NCBI GenBank assembly: GCA_964017125.1
Contig: OZ024903.1
Location: 87,508,593-87,572,592, forward strand
Direction: 5' to 3'
Length of the DNA stretch: 64,000 bases
From: Flabesymbios commensalis
Lineage: Eukaryota; Annelida; Polychaeta; Terebellida; Flabelligeridae
The notes beneath the pieces were generated by a model. That model saw only the letters and a program-made list of their open reading frames with translations. It was not told the origin of the DNA and searched no databases. How positions within the stretch are numbered: the first letter of the stretch is position 1; each line of letters starts with the position of its first letter. Position numbers and translations under genes: made by a program. Below, piece after piece: positions 10,791 to 23,264 of the stretch.

Positions 10791-11690
10791 GATAAAAAAT
10801 AAAATGTCTGATACACAGAGAAGTGACACCACAACAAGTGTGTCGCCACCAGGTGATTCACATCTCACCCCAGATTAACTTCACAATACCCCTCCCCCCC
10901 CCTTTACACAACCTCTCCTTACTTCACAATATCCATCTCCCCTTACACCACCTCTCCTTACATCATCTGCCTTTACATCCCCAACTGGGAAGGTCACACT
11001 GCTTCCTATAGGCATATCAATTGAATAACCATTTAAATGGCTTTCGTATATAAATTGTCTATTAAACGTCTTTCAAAATGTATGTATGTATTTGCGCTCA
11101 CTTGTCCTTGTGGATTGCGGTAGAGAGACGCAAATGCAAGTGGATGAAAAAAGGTTAGGCAAAGCGGTGAGTATATTTGGTTATACCACGAAAAAGAGTA
11201 GCCTACTACATAATCATGTGAACTATTTGTTACAAACAAGACACATTCCAACTAACTTCTACATTAGTTCATAAACATGAGCTGGTGGATGGCCGCAGAG
11301 AGATTCCAATGTATGATTTTACGTGGACAGTAATTGACAAATTTAGAACGTCAAGGGTTACAAACAAACGGACAAACGAGACGGGATATTACATGTTTTT
11401 TTTTCAGGTGTATATTACGCCATTGATATAGTGATATTATATAAGACAACACGATCAAGCAAACGCGAGACACTAATATAATATTGTTCAGACTACATTT
11501 GAGCTATTTAATTATTTTCAAAAAACAGTCCCGCGTGCTACTGTATTTTGACCAGTCATTTTTAGAAATAACTACCACCTAATGTATCTTTCCTAGATTT
11601 GAACTCAGATGTGGTGGGTGGTGTTTCGCTTATCTCATATAACAGCAACCTATATACATTTTTAAATATTAAAATTAGGATAAGATCTGT
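10791..11690. other. AT-rich spacer, no gene seen
   Basis: A short CCTCTCCTTACATCA-like imperfect repeat lies at 10,905-10,985. The remainder shows no recognisable feature on either strand. Confidence 0.5.
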
Positions 11691-14520
11691 ATAGGGTTGG
11701 TGATTACCTGAAAAGTAGGAGATTACCTGAAAGGCTGGAGAGTACATGGTGAACGGTCGGAGATTACCAGATGGAAGGTTGGAGATCACCTGGTGGAAGG
11801 TTGGATAGTACTTGGTGGAAAGTCGGTGACTACCCGGTGGAAATATATTGTTACCTGGTGGAATATATGTAGTTAGCTGGTATGGTGAAATGTTGGATGG
11901 TACATGGTGAAAGTTTATATATTACCTGGTGGAAGGTTGGTATTATTACCTGGTGGGAGGTTTGTGTTTACCTGATGGAAGGCTGGAGATTACATGGTGA
12001 AAGGTTGGAGATAATCCGAAAGGTTGAAGATTACCTGCTGGAGAGTTGGTGATCACCTAATGGAAGGTCGGAGATTACGTGGTGAAATGCTGGACATAAC
12101 CTGTTGGAAGGTTTGTGTTTACTTTGTGGAAGGTTGGAAATTACCTGAAAGGTCGGAAACTACCTGGTGAAAGGTTGATTTTACCTGTTGGACTGTTGGA
12201 TATTGCCCGGTGGAGGATTGGAGATTACTGAGTGGAAGGTTGGAGTTTCCTTGGTGGAGGGTTGAAGATTACCTGAAAGGTTGAAGATTACCCTGTGGAG
12301 GGTGGGATATTACCTCAAAGGTTGGATATTACATGGTGGAGGGTTGGAGATTATTTAGTGGGAGGTTGGAGATTAGCTAGTGGTAGGTTGGAGATTAGCT
12401 AGTGGAAGGTTGGAGATTATTTAGTGGGAGGTTGGAGATTAGCTAGTGGTAGGTTGGAGATTAGCTAGTGGAAGGTTGGAGATTAGCTAGTGGAAGGTTG
12501 GAGATTAGCTAGTGGTAGGTTGGAGATTAACTAGTGGAAGGTTGGAGATTATTTAGTGGGAGGTTGGAGATTAGCAAGTGGTAGGTTGGAGATTAGCTAG
12601 TGGAAGGTTGGAGATTAGCTAGTGGAAGGTTGGAGATTAGCTAGTGGAAGGTTGGAGATTAGTTAGAGGAAGGTTGGAGATTAGCTAGTGGTAGGTTGGA
12701 GATTAGCTAGTGGAAGGTTGGAGATTATTTAGTGGGAGGTTGGAGATTAGCTAGTGGTAGGTTGGAGATTAGCTAGTGGAAGGTTGGAGATTAGCTAGTG
12801 GAAGGTTGAAGATTAGCTAGTGGTAGGTTGGAGATTAGCTAGTGGAAGGTTGGAGATTAGCTAGTGGAAGGTTGGAGATTAGCTAGTGGAAGGTTGGAGA
12901 TAAGCTAGTGGAAGGTTGGAGATTACCTGGTGGTAGGTTGGAGATTAGCTAGTGGAAGGTTGGAGATTAGCTAGTGGTAGGTTGGGGATTATTTAGTGAG
13001 AGGTTGGAGATTAGCTAGTGGTAGGTTGGAGATTAGCTAGTGGAAAGTTGGAGATTAGCTAGTGGAAGGTTGGAGATTAGCTAGTGGAAGGTTGGAGATT
13101 AGCTAGTGGAAGGTTGGAGATTAGCTAGTGGAAGGTTGGAGATTAGCTAGTGGAAGGTTGGAGATTAGCTAGTGGTAGGCTAGAGATTAGCTGGTGGAAG
13201 GTTGGAGATTAGCTAGTGGAAGGTTGGAGATTAGCTAGTGGAAGGTTGGAGATTAGCTAGTGGAAGGTTGGAGATTAGCTAGTGGAAGATTGGGAGATTA
13301 GCTAGTGGAAGGTTGGAGATTAGCTAGTGGAAGGTTGGAGATTAGCTAGTGGAAGGTTGGAGATTAGCTAGTGGTAGGTTGGAGATTAGCTAGTGGAAGG
13401 TTGGAGATTATTTAGTGGGAGGTTGGAGATTAGCTAGTGGTAGGTTGGAGATTAGCTAGTGGAAGGTTGGGGATTATTTAGTGGGAGGTTGGAGATTAGC
13501 TAGTGGTAGGTTAAAGATTAGCTAGTGGAAGGTTGGAGATTAGCTAGTGGTAGGTTGGAGATTAGCCAGTGGAAGGTTGGAAATTAGCTAGTGGTAGGTT
13601 GGAGATTAGCTGGTGGAAGGTTGGAGATTATTTAGTGGGAGGTTGGAGATTAGCTAGTGGTAGGTTGGAGATTAGCTAGTGGAAGGTTGGAGATTAGCTA
13701 GTGGTAGGTTGGAGATTAGCTAGTGGGAGGTTGGAGATTAGCTAGTGGTAGGTTGGAGATTAGCTAGTGGAAGGTTGGAGATTATTTAGTGGGGAGGCTG
13801 GAGATTAGCTAGTGGTAGGTTGGAGATTAGCTAGTGGAAGGTTGGGGATTATTTAGTGGGAGGTTGGAGATTAGCTAGTGGTAGGTTGGAGATTAGCTAG
13901 TGGAAGGTTGGAGATTAGCTAGTGGAAGGTTGGAGATTAGCTAGTGGAAGGTTGGAGATTAGCTAGTGGAAGGTTGAAGATTAGCTAGTGGAAGGTTGGA
14001 GATTAGCTAGTGGAAGGTTGGAGATTAGCTAGTGGGAGGTTGGAGATTAGCTAGTGGAAGGTTGGAGATTAGCTAGTGGAAGGTTGGAGATTAGCTAGTG
14101 GAAGGTTGGAGATTAGCTAGTGGTAGGTTGGAGATTAGCTAGTGGTAGGTTGGAGATTAGCTAGTGGAAGGTTGGAGATTATTTTAGTGGGAGGTTGGAG
14201 ATTAGCTAGTGGTAGGTTGGAGATTATTTAGTGGGAGGTTGGAGATTAGCTAGTGGTAGGTTGGAGATTAGCTAGTGGAAGGTTGGAGATTAGCTAGTGG
14301 AAGGTTGGAGATTACCTGGTGGTAGGTTGGAGATTAGCTAGTGGAAGGTTGGAAATCACCTGGTGGAAGGTTGGAGATCACCTGTTGGCATGTTAGAGAT
14401 TAGCTGGTGGCAGGTTGGAGAATAGCTGGTGGAAGGCTGGAGATTAGATGGTGGAAGGTTGGAGATTAGCTGGTGGAAGGTGGGAGATCACCTGTTGGAA
14501 GGTTGGGGGTTTGCTATTGG
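11691..14520. repeat. 22 bp minisatellite, about 2.8 kb, with higher-order pattern
   Basis: The unit is GGTTGGAGATTAGCTAGTGG plus two bases. From 11,691 to about 12,340 units are degenerate (ATTACCTGGTGGA types); from 12,340 to 14,300 they are nearly identical; 14,300-14,520 is degenerate again. Three unit variants occur in the homogeneous core: ATTTAGTGGGA, GCTAGTGGT and GCTAGTGGA. Every ATTTAGTGGG unit I traced is followed by a GCTAGTGGT unit and usually then a GCTAGTGGA unit, a 66 bp higher-order pattern. Confidence 0.97.
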
Positions 14521-15399
14521 AAGCAGATGAGATTGATGACGGATCTTAGACATTCGTTTATAAAGAGTTATTGTAAATTATATCAGTTTATCTTATTTAG
14601 ACTCGCCAGGTTTGACAAACAATCGAAATGTTTAGAAAAAACATCACAGCTGGTGTTTTTGTTTGGCGTTGATACCCCTCCTTGGGAAGGGCGCGGCGCG
14701 GTAAACGGGGTGGGGTGGCGCGGTGGCGTCTGCAATGTGAGTGGCTATTATAATCAGAACAATAGATAGGTAAAGGAAGATGGTAGCTCATCAGACACAG
14801 ATTGCAGAGACTGGTGCCTTCTAAAATGTACACTACACAATACACTGGCTCGAAGTTAGGCGTAAACATCACAATAACGTCCACGTGAGCTGGTTGCAAT
14901 ATGTTCCTAAAATAAAGCGTTCTATTCATCAGACTCAATCAATAAATATGTTACTGCTTTCAAGAATCCTACCAGATAATTATAAATGTTTGTTTACAGA
15001 TATATATAATTTATACTTACATAATTATGTTTTATAAAACTGGTTGAACATGCAGGAATTATATATATTTGGCTGTAATGTTGCGGCTTAGTACATAATC
15101 ATGTGTTATGCCCTTGATAAATCATTAAACCTACTTTGCCCGAACTTGTGTTATATATCATAGATATAGAGGGCATATATACATGTATATCTATGCAGGC
15201 CTACTATATACTTTGTGTTAATAGATGTATATGATTTTATATAATGTTGCGGCTGCTAAATTAGTGATGAGAAACTATTGCATTTTGTGCAGTATTTGAG
15301 TAGATTTACATGATTGAAATGTAAAGACACAAGTCACCAGACACATTTATTTGCAAAAAATTAAAGGTAAAATAGCTGATAGTCCTGTTTCCAAGGTAT
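14521..15399. other. Spacer, no gene seen
   Basis: Mixed then AT-rich sequence. Open frames of about 100 codons on both strands at 14.5-14.9 kb run partly through the minisatellite edge and carry no recognisable domain. Confidence 0.5.
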
Positions 15400-15575
15400 T
15401 TAACCCTTATCCTGCTAAGGTAATTCATTTAAATTTTCACCTACTTGAATTGTGTCTCGCTACCGCGACCCACAACTTCAAGTAGCTGAAAATTACTACT
15501 ATTTGTTTAATTTGAGCACACATATTTGTAAATCTTGATTTTTACACATAATAATCAGCACTCAACACCTCATGT
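15400..15575. mobile_element. TTAA MITE family B, left end intact
   Basis: TTAACCCTTATCCTGCTAAG opens the element, followed by the hairpin CACCTACTTGAATTGTGTCT / CGACCCACAACTTCAAGTAG and GAAAATTACT, TTTGTTTAATTTGAG. The right terminus is not found. Confidence 0.65.
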
Positions 15576-16357
15576 CGGCCTGACACTTGAACAATGCTAA
15601 TGTAATTAGACGTCAATTGTACAATTGCAAAGTTGTTGCTACTGATAAGATGTAATAGAGACGACGACGACGAAACGTCATTTTGCGTGTGATAGTTTCG
15701 CGTGAGGTCGGCAGAACGTACAATAGTAATCCTTCCATCGCTAAGAAAGACAGCCCAGCTGACATAGGAAGTGTGAGAAGAAAAATTTCATGTTCTTGTA
15801 TGCATTTAGAATTGAGTTATTCGTTTATTTATTATTAGAACTCACTAAATATTACACATTTACGAAATAAGGATATCGGAGTAATACAATTTGAGGATAC
15901 TATTTTCGGTATGGTGCGGCATAGAACTGTGAGGGTTTAGGGGAAGGCGTCTTCCATGATGAGAGGCGTCTAGAAACAACACATGGTCTAATTTAGTTGT
16001 TCTCAGCTCATCATCTAGACACATCTATAGTGTCAGCGCATTGTAAGCTTATCTGTCAGTCTGCCCCAAGTCATGTCTCACAATTTCCGCCAGTGTGGTA
16101 ATCCCATACTACCCAGGATCCACCAGACACGGATACACGCCACGTTGTCTTCTCACGGACTCTAATTAACAGTTCACTGCAAGTGACGAAGCCGGTGGGG
16201 AGGGGGGGGGGGGAAGGAGTAAGATCAATATTTTTCTCAAGAAACGTGTTGTATCAAAGCATGAAATGAAGAAACATAATAGATAAGTAATAGCATAAAA
16301 TTAGTTGTTGATTTGATTGTATACTGGAAACATAATACTCTTGCACATATTTTTACC
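15576..16357. other. Spacer, no gene seen
   Basis: Contains (GAC)n at about 15,660, a short poly-G tract near 16,201 and CpG-containing text around 15,680-15,720. Nothing further is supported. Confidence 0.45.
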
Positions 16358-16530
16358 CTGTTAATTTAATTTATTTAAATTTTCACCCACTTTAAGTTGT
16401 GTCTCGCTCCCGCGACCCATAACTTCAAGTGGGTGAAAAGTACTCATATGTGTTTAATTTGAGACTGAACATTTACAAATCTTGATGTTTGAACACTCAC
16501 TTCAATCCCAATATCAGTTATTTGATTTGC
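16358..16530. mobile_element. TTAA MITE family B, partial
   Basis: TTTTCACCCACTTTAAGTTG and AACTTCAAGTGGGTGAAAAG form the hairpin; CATTTACAAATCTTGATGTT and ACTCACTTCAATCCCAATAT continue the family consensus. Ends are eroded. Confidence 0.65.
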
Positions 16531-16739
16531 TTGAAGGGTTCACCCTGATACCGCTTGATTTTACGTTTACAAAATGTTTCAAACCATATTATTTGAATGA
16601 CAATGAAATTAATCGATTAATCAAGCAATTCAAATCAATATAAATAAACAAATAGAAAGATGTTCTCACCATTTCAAGATGGAAATTACGGTACCCAGTC
16701 ATTATTCGAATAAAAAATATTAACTGGCAGATTATAAGG

Positions 16740-17185
16740 GGTTCATTATTAATGTGAGATGATGTTCATAATGTCATGAGCTGTTTATGAGAAGACATGA
16801 ACAGTTCATGAACAGCTCAGCAATGTTCCAGAATGGAGTTCATGAACGTTTTTCTTTAAATGTTCATGAACAATTTCAAGAGCAGTTCATGATCTTTTTA
16901 TGAAGCAATCATAATCATGAAATGTTCTTGAAAAGGACTACAAAAATTTCATGAACACTTGATGAATTATTCATGAACATGGCACATTCATTAAGTAGTC
17001 TTGCAATGCTCACAAGATGTTTCATGAACAAATCATGATTTTGCTGAGCGTGTATCGTTTATGAAATATTCTTGAAATTTTCATGTATATTTTTCATGAG
17101 CACTTGATGAAAACTGAAGAATACATAAATTCATGAAATATTTTTCTAAAGTTCATTTGAAATATTATATGAGCATCTCATGCAT
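16740..17185. repeat. Dispersed TTCATGAA-rich block, left
   Basis: Words such as GTTCATGAACAGTTCATGAA recur irregularly. No clean unit length is visible. The same vocabulary builds the inverted repeat at 17,716-18,332, so this may be an older part of the same element or a related copy. Confidence 0.6.
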
Positions 17186-17715
17186 CTCGCCTGCCTTCTT
17201 TTAAACTTAATAGCGTGATATTCAGTATTATATCAGTCGGGGTTTATGCTGTTTCTGCCCCTTTTATAATGTGGTTTCATTTACAACGTGATAGTGTGCA
17301 CAAAAGTATGATGCTTAATCGAGTTCACGAATAACTGATTATTTAGCAGCTTAGTAATTCAATGTCTGGTCGTAACGTTTTCAAAAGCTTTTCGTCATCA
17401 TATTTGTTGCCTAATTTTACGTGGCGAATGATGGACTAATCACCCTGGCGAGTATGGTGTCAACTACGCAATGGCTGATTAGCTAATTAATTAGCAAATT
17501 GAGAGTTAGATTATCAACCACAGAAAACATAATATCTTAAAATAATTAGGTTCTCAGTTGTCTGTTCAGCTCTGTGTGATAATGTGAGGAGGGGGGGGGG
17601 TCTCTTTTTTAATTACCAAAGTGAAGCTTAATTAGCTTGCTGTGTTTAGTTAGGGAGTGACCTCAGAAAAAATATAATCCTTAATTAGGATAGTATATGT
17701 ATTTTACAGGTCAAA

Positions 17716-18332
17716 AGTCTTAGACTCGGAAGTTAATGAATTTTCATGAACAATTCGTGAATATTCATGGCCATCAACATGAACTTAGTTTGTGAACATC
17801 ATGTACTTTAAGTTTAAGTGTTTTTTAACATTTATTAATACAGTCATGAATCATTCAATGCTACATTTTCATGAACTGTTCATGAAATATCCATGCACAT
17901 TTAAAAAAACATATACATGAATATATCATGAACAGTTCACAAAAGAGCTCATGAACTGTTCAAGTAATATCCGTGAACATTAAATGGCCCAGGGTAGTTC
18001 ATGGTTAATTCATGAACACTATTTACTGGAATGGTCCATGAATAGTTCAAGTCACACAGACATCACATTCACATAAATAATCCATGAGCAGTTCATGTGA
18101 ATGTGGTATCTTTGTGGCATGAACTATTCATGAACCATTCCAGTAAATGGTGCTCGTGAATTAATCATGAACTGTCCTGGACCATTTAATATTCACGGAC
18201 ATTCATTGAACAGTTCATGAGCTATTTTGTGAATTGTTCATGAAATATTCATGAATACAGTTCATGAATAGTCCAGGATATTTCGAAAGAAGTTCGTGAA
18301 CTGTTCACTAGTATCTCGCAGGGGTCTAAGGC
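17716..18332. mobile_element. 600 bp fold-back element built of TTCATGAA words
   Basis: Arms of about 170-250 bp meet near 18,085. Paired examples are CACTATTTACTGGAATGGTC with CATTCCAGTAAATGGTGCTC and TTAAATGGCCCAGG with CCTGGACCATTTAA. The outer ends CTTAGACTC and GGGGTCTAAG match as a short inverted repeat. Non-coding, foldback-type. Confidence 0.7.
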
Positions 18333-18732
18333 CACAACTCACTATAAACTGGTCGTTCGCTGCTACATAATCTGACAAGAATAGAAATTAAAAGTCCAAA
18401 TTCATCTGGAAGTATGTAATAGCCAGATGGATACGATATTCGATGTACTGCATAATTCACACCAAAACCAATTAAAACAAACTAGACCGATTATTAAATC
18501 AATCATAAATACGTTTAATATTAAGATACACACAATAAATCGTTTCAATGCAGAATTCGTTGTTAATGAAATCATAACTACACTACTTTGCTTCGTCACA
18601 CTTAACTAATATAAAATAAATTATAAATGCATAGCAGCCGTTTGCAATAAGAGTGACATTTTAAATGCGGCTATAAATATGAGAGCTGAGCGATGAAATT
18701 CGCCTAAATATACATTTACCCTCACCTTAACA

Positions 18733-18980
18733 TTAACCCTTTAACCGCCAAATTATTCAATTGGAATTTTCACCAACTTCAAGTTGTGTCTCGCTGACGC
18801 GATCCACAACTTCAAGTGAATGAAAATTAGTCACATTTGACAAAATGGAGGTAAACTATTTTCAAATCTTACTGATTGATGTCACATTTTATTTATAACA
18901 TGTTTAAAACGTGGTACTCAATCTCGCTGATAAAAAAATGAAAAAACAAATATATTTGAGACCGGCGGTGAAAGGGTTAA
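18733..18980. mobile_element. TTAA MITE family B, full length
   Basis: TTAACCCTTTAACCGCC at the left and GGCGGTGAAAGGGTTAA at the right. Internal hairpin TTTTCACCAACTTCAAGTTG / CACAACTTCAAGTGAATGAA. It carries TTTATT, which read from the minus strand is AATAAA, so it could supply a polyadenylation signal about 250 bases beyond the BCAS3 stop; that use is speculative. Confidence 0.8.
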
Positions 18981-19030
18981 AGAGCTGTATCTGCCCCTTA
19001 TAGCGGCAGATACGACCCTGTAATATTAAT
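18981..19030. repeat. GTATCTGCC hairpin element, interrupted by the MITE
   Basis: GCTGTATCTGCC pairs with GGCAGATACGACC, then TATTAATGTGACG. The left outer arm (CTCACCTTAACATTAA) lies on the far side of the MITE at 18,733-18,980, so that MITE inserted into the left arm of this hairpin at a TTAA. Confidence 0.55.
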
Positions 19031-19142
19031 GTGACGATATAATAAAATGACCTAAATTAAAATATAATATAAAATTCACCTAAATATAAGGTAAAATTCA
19101 CCTAAATTTTAAAAAATAAATAAGATCTAAAACATACTCTAG

Positions 19143-20659
19143 TTACTTTCTCTTCTTCTGCTTTTTCTTTCTCTTCTGTGAAGACTGAGATGAGGAGGTC
19201 GGTTCTACAGTCTCTACACCTACTGCTAAGCTAGTATCCATGTCAACAAGGACCTCTACCCCTCCCTTCTCCTGGCCCTCCCCTTCTATTGGCCTTTCCT
19301 GTCTACAAGCACCCATATCTACATTATCACTGATAAAGTGATCTTCTACTAGTTGGTCCATCAGGCTTTGCCCTGAGCCTGGATGGGTACATGTACCTGG
19401 TGGTTCCATGGTGGAGGAGTTTCCATGGGTTTCTACAGGTGATGCTGACCGACCTAACGAAGAAGCTGCTTTCCTGTCACATTCTACGGGAGATTGTGAT
19501 TTTCGTATTGGTTCTTTCTTATCTAGCCTTTCCCACCCCCTAAAAGGAGCCCCCTGTGATACTTTAGACTGTTGTGGGGGCCCAAGGTATGGCACCTGGT
19601 GGTTATCAACCTCAGTCTGTTTCTCAGGTAACGATTCAGACACGCTTTGAGGATGTTCCTCCACGGCGTTACTAAACTCAGTAGCTTTATCCACATCTTC
19701 CTGCTCGGTGTTAACTTTATCGAGTAATAAACCTTTAGTCTCGGAAACCTTGAGAACAGTTCTATCACTAACAGATTTATCTGTTTCTTCTGTACTAAAG
19801 CCAGATAATGGTGGTGACTTTTGCTTCTTTTTACGAGCAGCAAACTCGGGAGCAGGAAAATCCATCACCTCCTCTTTCTCTCTACTGTCAAGAGGGTCAT
19901 CTCTATCTGCCACCTTGGAGAGGGTCATGCCTGACTTAACAGGCTCCGGAAGAATATCGTGTTTGGACGATTTGGCCTTTGGCTGTTTCTGTGAGCGCTT
20001 TTCACTCTGTCCTTTCACCTGGTCAGGCTCACCATTGGACTTAGATGACTTTGGTGGAGGCTCGGTTATATCAGCATCCTTAATTACAGATTCATCACGA
20101 TTTCGAGGCTGAGACACTTGAGCCTCTTCTGGTTTAAAATCTTTTTCAAGTGTCATTGTGGCATTTTGTTTGGCTGATTTCTTCTGCTTTCCCACAGTTT
20201 TTTTCTGGATCACATCTGAAGATTTGCACTGTTTCTCTGGTGACACAGATTTTCTCTGTTTAGATCGGGTGTCAGGTGTTTTTTGAACATCTGGAGACTG
20301 ATAATCTCCTTGTGTGCCTGGACAATCAGATTTCTTCTGAGTGCCTGTTCCAGATTTTTTCTGTGTGACTGAGATTTCTGATGGTGTCTCAACGGTCCCA
20401 GACTTTGTATGAGCACCTAGAGCCTCAGACTTTACAGTTAGTTCTGAGGAGCCAGAGTTTTTCAGAATGCCTTGACTATGGGCTTCATCAGCCGTCTCAC
20501 CTGTACGTCTGTCAGCCTCGTGCAGGCTGGCCGGTCTCTGGGGGACGGGGATGCTATCCAGTGACCACTGGGCACTAACAGCTTGATCCATCTGTTTCTG
20601 GCACTGCTCCACCACTTCTCGACTCTCCCGGGACATCTTCGCTTGCTGCAGCCAGAGCT
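19143..20659 (-). CDS. BCAS3: BCAS3 probable terminal exon, long disordered tail
   Basis: This is the longest clean open frame in the window. After an acceptor (ATGTTGTAG at 20,668-20,660) the exon runs 505 codons plus 2 leading bases to a stop at 19,143. It starts ELWLQQAKMSRESREVVEQC, possibly a short helix. The rest is polar and disordered-looking: repeated QKKS motifs (about residues 100-210), several SP-rich stretches, ARKKKQKSPP midway, and a very basic end (KRKKKQKKRK) that could act as a nuclear or nucleic-acid-binding signal. The acceptor needs one base from the previous exon, exactly what the BCAS3 exon at 38,901 supplies (CGA G). Assignment to BCAS3 rests on same strand, order and phase, not on homology. 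It could instead end a separate unrecognised gene. Coding status looks firm; membership is moderate. Confidence 0.7.
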
Positions 20660-21026
20660 CTACAACATTGTGACCGCGAGTGAAGAAACTGAGCATATGA
20701 AATTGTTGATGATGAAATGAAGGTGAAAAGTGACATATGTGTGACCTGCGGAGTAGACAGCTCTCACAATGAAACTGAATAAAGATAAGTAAGGGATTCA
20801 GATGATATGGTGACATGGTAGATGCCGGTTAGTGTAGATCAGTAAGTACAATATTCTCTACATAATGCACGGCATCACAAAAAAACTGATAAGCCATTAA
20901 GGTACAACGGAATTCAAAAACAATATACGTATTAAACCATTATTTGCAATCAACCAAACTCTAGAAAGAGATCATTGTTGATCAAATCAAATGATCATAG
21001 TGCGTTATGCTGCTGGAGCTCCTCTC

Positions 21027-21135
21027 CCAGTTAATACGACATGTTGGCCTAATGGTATTCCAATATTGGGCCAGCGTCGCAGGCGGTCGGCCAACATAGA
21101 AACATCACTGGGTAAACGTCTCTTGTTTTCAGGGA
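21027..21135. mobile_element. CAGCAAAC palindromic MITE, diverged
   Basis: CCCAGTTAATACGACATGTT at the left; core CCAATATTGGGCCAGCGTCG / GGCGGTCGGCCAACAT; right end CACTGGGTAAACGTCTCTTG then TTTTCAGGG. Termini partly mutated. Confidence 0.65.
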
Positions 21136-21724
21136 TGAAGTGAATTTTTGAAATTTTAATAGCAATAAAGCAGCCATTGGAAAATGTTCCAATAATAATA
21201 ATATTATTCAATTATCCCACGTTGTTTGTACTAGTAACAGCAAGCCAAATATGTGGGTTTTCGTTTTTACATGATTCGGTTGTTAAACCTAATTAAGATG
21301 TTTCAAAAACGTAAGACTATTGAGTCATGAAACGCAAGAAATAAAGTCAACAAATAAACTTAAGATCAGCAATTAGGATGCCAAATGATGATGATTAAAA
21401 TCAGAGCCGTAGAAATCGCCATCTTGGAGAAAACATCCATAGCGTAACTGAGGACAAATTTGTTGCTTGTAAGGTGTAACGAAATATGCATTCTGATCAA
21501 ATAAGAGTGAACATGGATGGTGGGATGGGAAAAAAACTTCGCAGCCTCAATAGCTAATAATCACTAGTAAAATGCAAGGCTTAAACCAGGCTTAAAACCA
21601 GTTCAGTGCTGATCAAATTTGTTTAGTCCCTTTCACTTGCATAGCAAATAAGGCTATGTGTAGTGGTATTGGTGTTTATTCTGCAAAATGATCAGTCTCA
21701 AATAATGAATTTTCGTAATTTTTT

Positions 21725-21805
21725 ACCCATTGTGAGTTTTTACCCTCTTGAAACTGCGTCTCGCTACCGCGACCCACAGTTGCAAGTGGGTAAACACTCA
21801 CAAAG
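21725..21805. mobile_element. TTAA MITE family B hairpin only
   Basis: GTTTTTACCCTCTTGAAACT and CGACCCACAGTTGCAAGTGG pair around GCGTCTCGCTAC. Flanks TGTGAG and CTCACA extend the stem. Confidence 0.55.
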
Positions 21806-23260
21806 TTACTATGGGAGTTCTGTCATTTTGACTATAGATAAGTATCACCATAACTTAAGGTTAGTAGAATGGTTGTATAAATGACGAAGATGTGAAAAAC
21901 CACACACATGGGAAAAAACAAACACAAAATATTATATGATGCATGAAGGTGAGAGAGATACAAATGAGGACATGGTATGATGAAAGATAAAAATATAAAT
22001 GCTATTTGTATGTTAATATAATGGTTATATGATTATTAGAATTAGTAGCACATGTAAATTACACGATATCGTTATAGATTATAGAATGGCTAGTAGGACA
22101 GATACTGAATATATAACAAAAACACACACAATTGACGATACAGAAACATGAAAACACGGAATGACATACAAATAGACACCACGAATTCAATCAGAGAATA
22201 CATGTAACAGAGTCCCGATTTTTGACGGCTCAAGAAAACTCAAAATGTGGTATTTAACTATAAGAATTTAAAGATTTTGTATGAAAAGGGTATTGGTATA
22301 AGCAGTGCTGTTGGCTCAGCGTGACATCTGATGAATATTAATTAATAAGAAATAAGATGAATAGGCCATTATAAGCTATTATCTTATGTATTTCTCCTAC
22401 GTATATCGTGATATGTCGTTAGAATGAAGTTTTGATAATACATTGAACAATGCGCGGGGTGAAGATGGGTTGGAAAAAATTCAGAAAAAAAAACAATGTA
22501 GATATCCAGGGATTATGGAGCCATGAGGTGCCGGTTAATAGACATAAGTCTGTATTTACTTCTGGACAACCTTGGTTACATCTGTGAATGAGAAATGTCA
22601 ATAAAACAATACACATCTTATGATAAAGATTGCATGAACAAAACATAGGGATAGACAACATAGCGACAAAAAGACAGTGACATACAGATAGACACAATAA
22701 TGATTGAAATGAATGAAACATATAAAACAATGAGATACTATGAAATGAGATATTATGAAATAGCAGACATACCAACATACATACATGTGGTGATACTATG
22801 TGTTTAGGACAAACAAATTTATCGAAACACCTGTTATTGATACTGAATAGTTAGGAATGGAAAAACTAACATGACTAATATCTGAATACTTTGAATAACT
22901 TTGAATAGTTTGGTCAAATTAGTAACAACCATAGAGCCAGTGTATATATAAAAGGTGTTGGGATATCACACTCGTTTCAGTTAACCTTCTGAGCAGCCTG
23001 TCATTTATTGTCGTTTACCCTATACTATTTCCATTCATTCATCTTGTAATGTGAATTCAAGGTGAATGCAAATTAAATATTACAAATAACTAAAATATAA
23101 TATATCAAATGGAATCCTATAAAATCTTAATTGAGGGGTTCTCTTGAAATAATTATTTTGAAAATATGCCAAGTTGAGGGTGGAAATTTGATTCTCAACT
23201 TGAAATTGAAAAATACTCATATTTTCTTAATTTGAGAGATCGCACAACACATATAAAAGA
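21806..23260. other. AT-rich intron, nothing recognised
   Basis: Open frames around 22.4-22.8 kb are low-complexity hydrophobic readings of AT-rich DNA. I see no gene, hairpin family or tandem array. Confidence 0.5.
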
Positions 23261-23264
23261 GACA

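Noticed and set aside
11691-14520. Regularly spaced repeat as a CRISPR-like array
   Set aside because: Units are contiguous 22-mers with no unique spacers, and the context is an animal genome.
19708-20112. 134-codon plus-strand frame opposite the terminal exon
   Set aside because: Shadow of the minus-strand coding exon; no independent splice or domain evidence.
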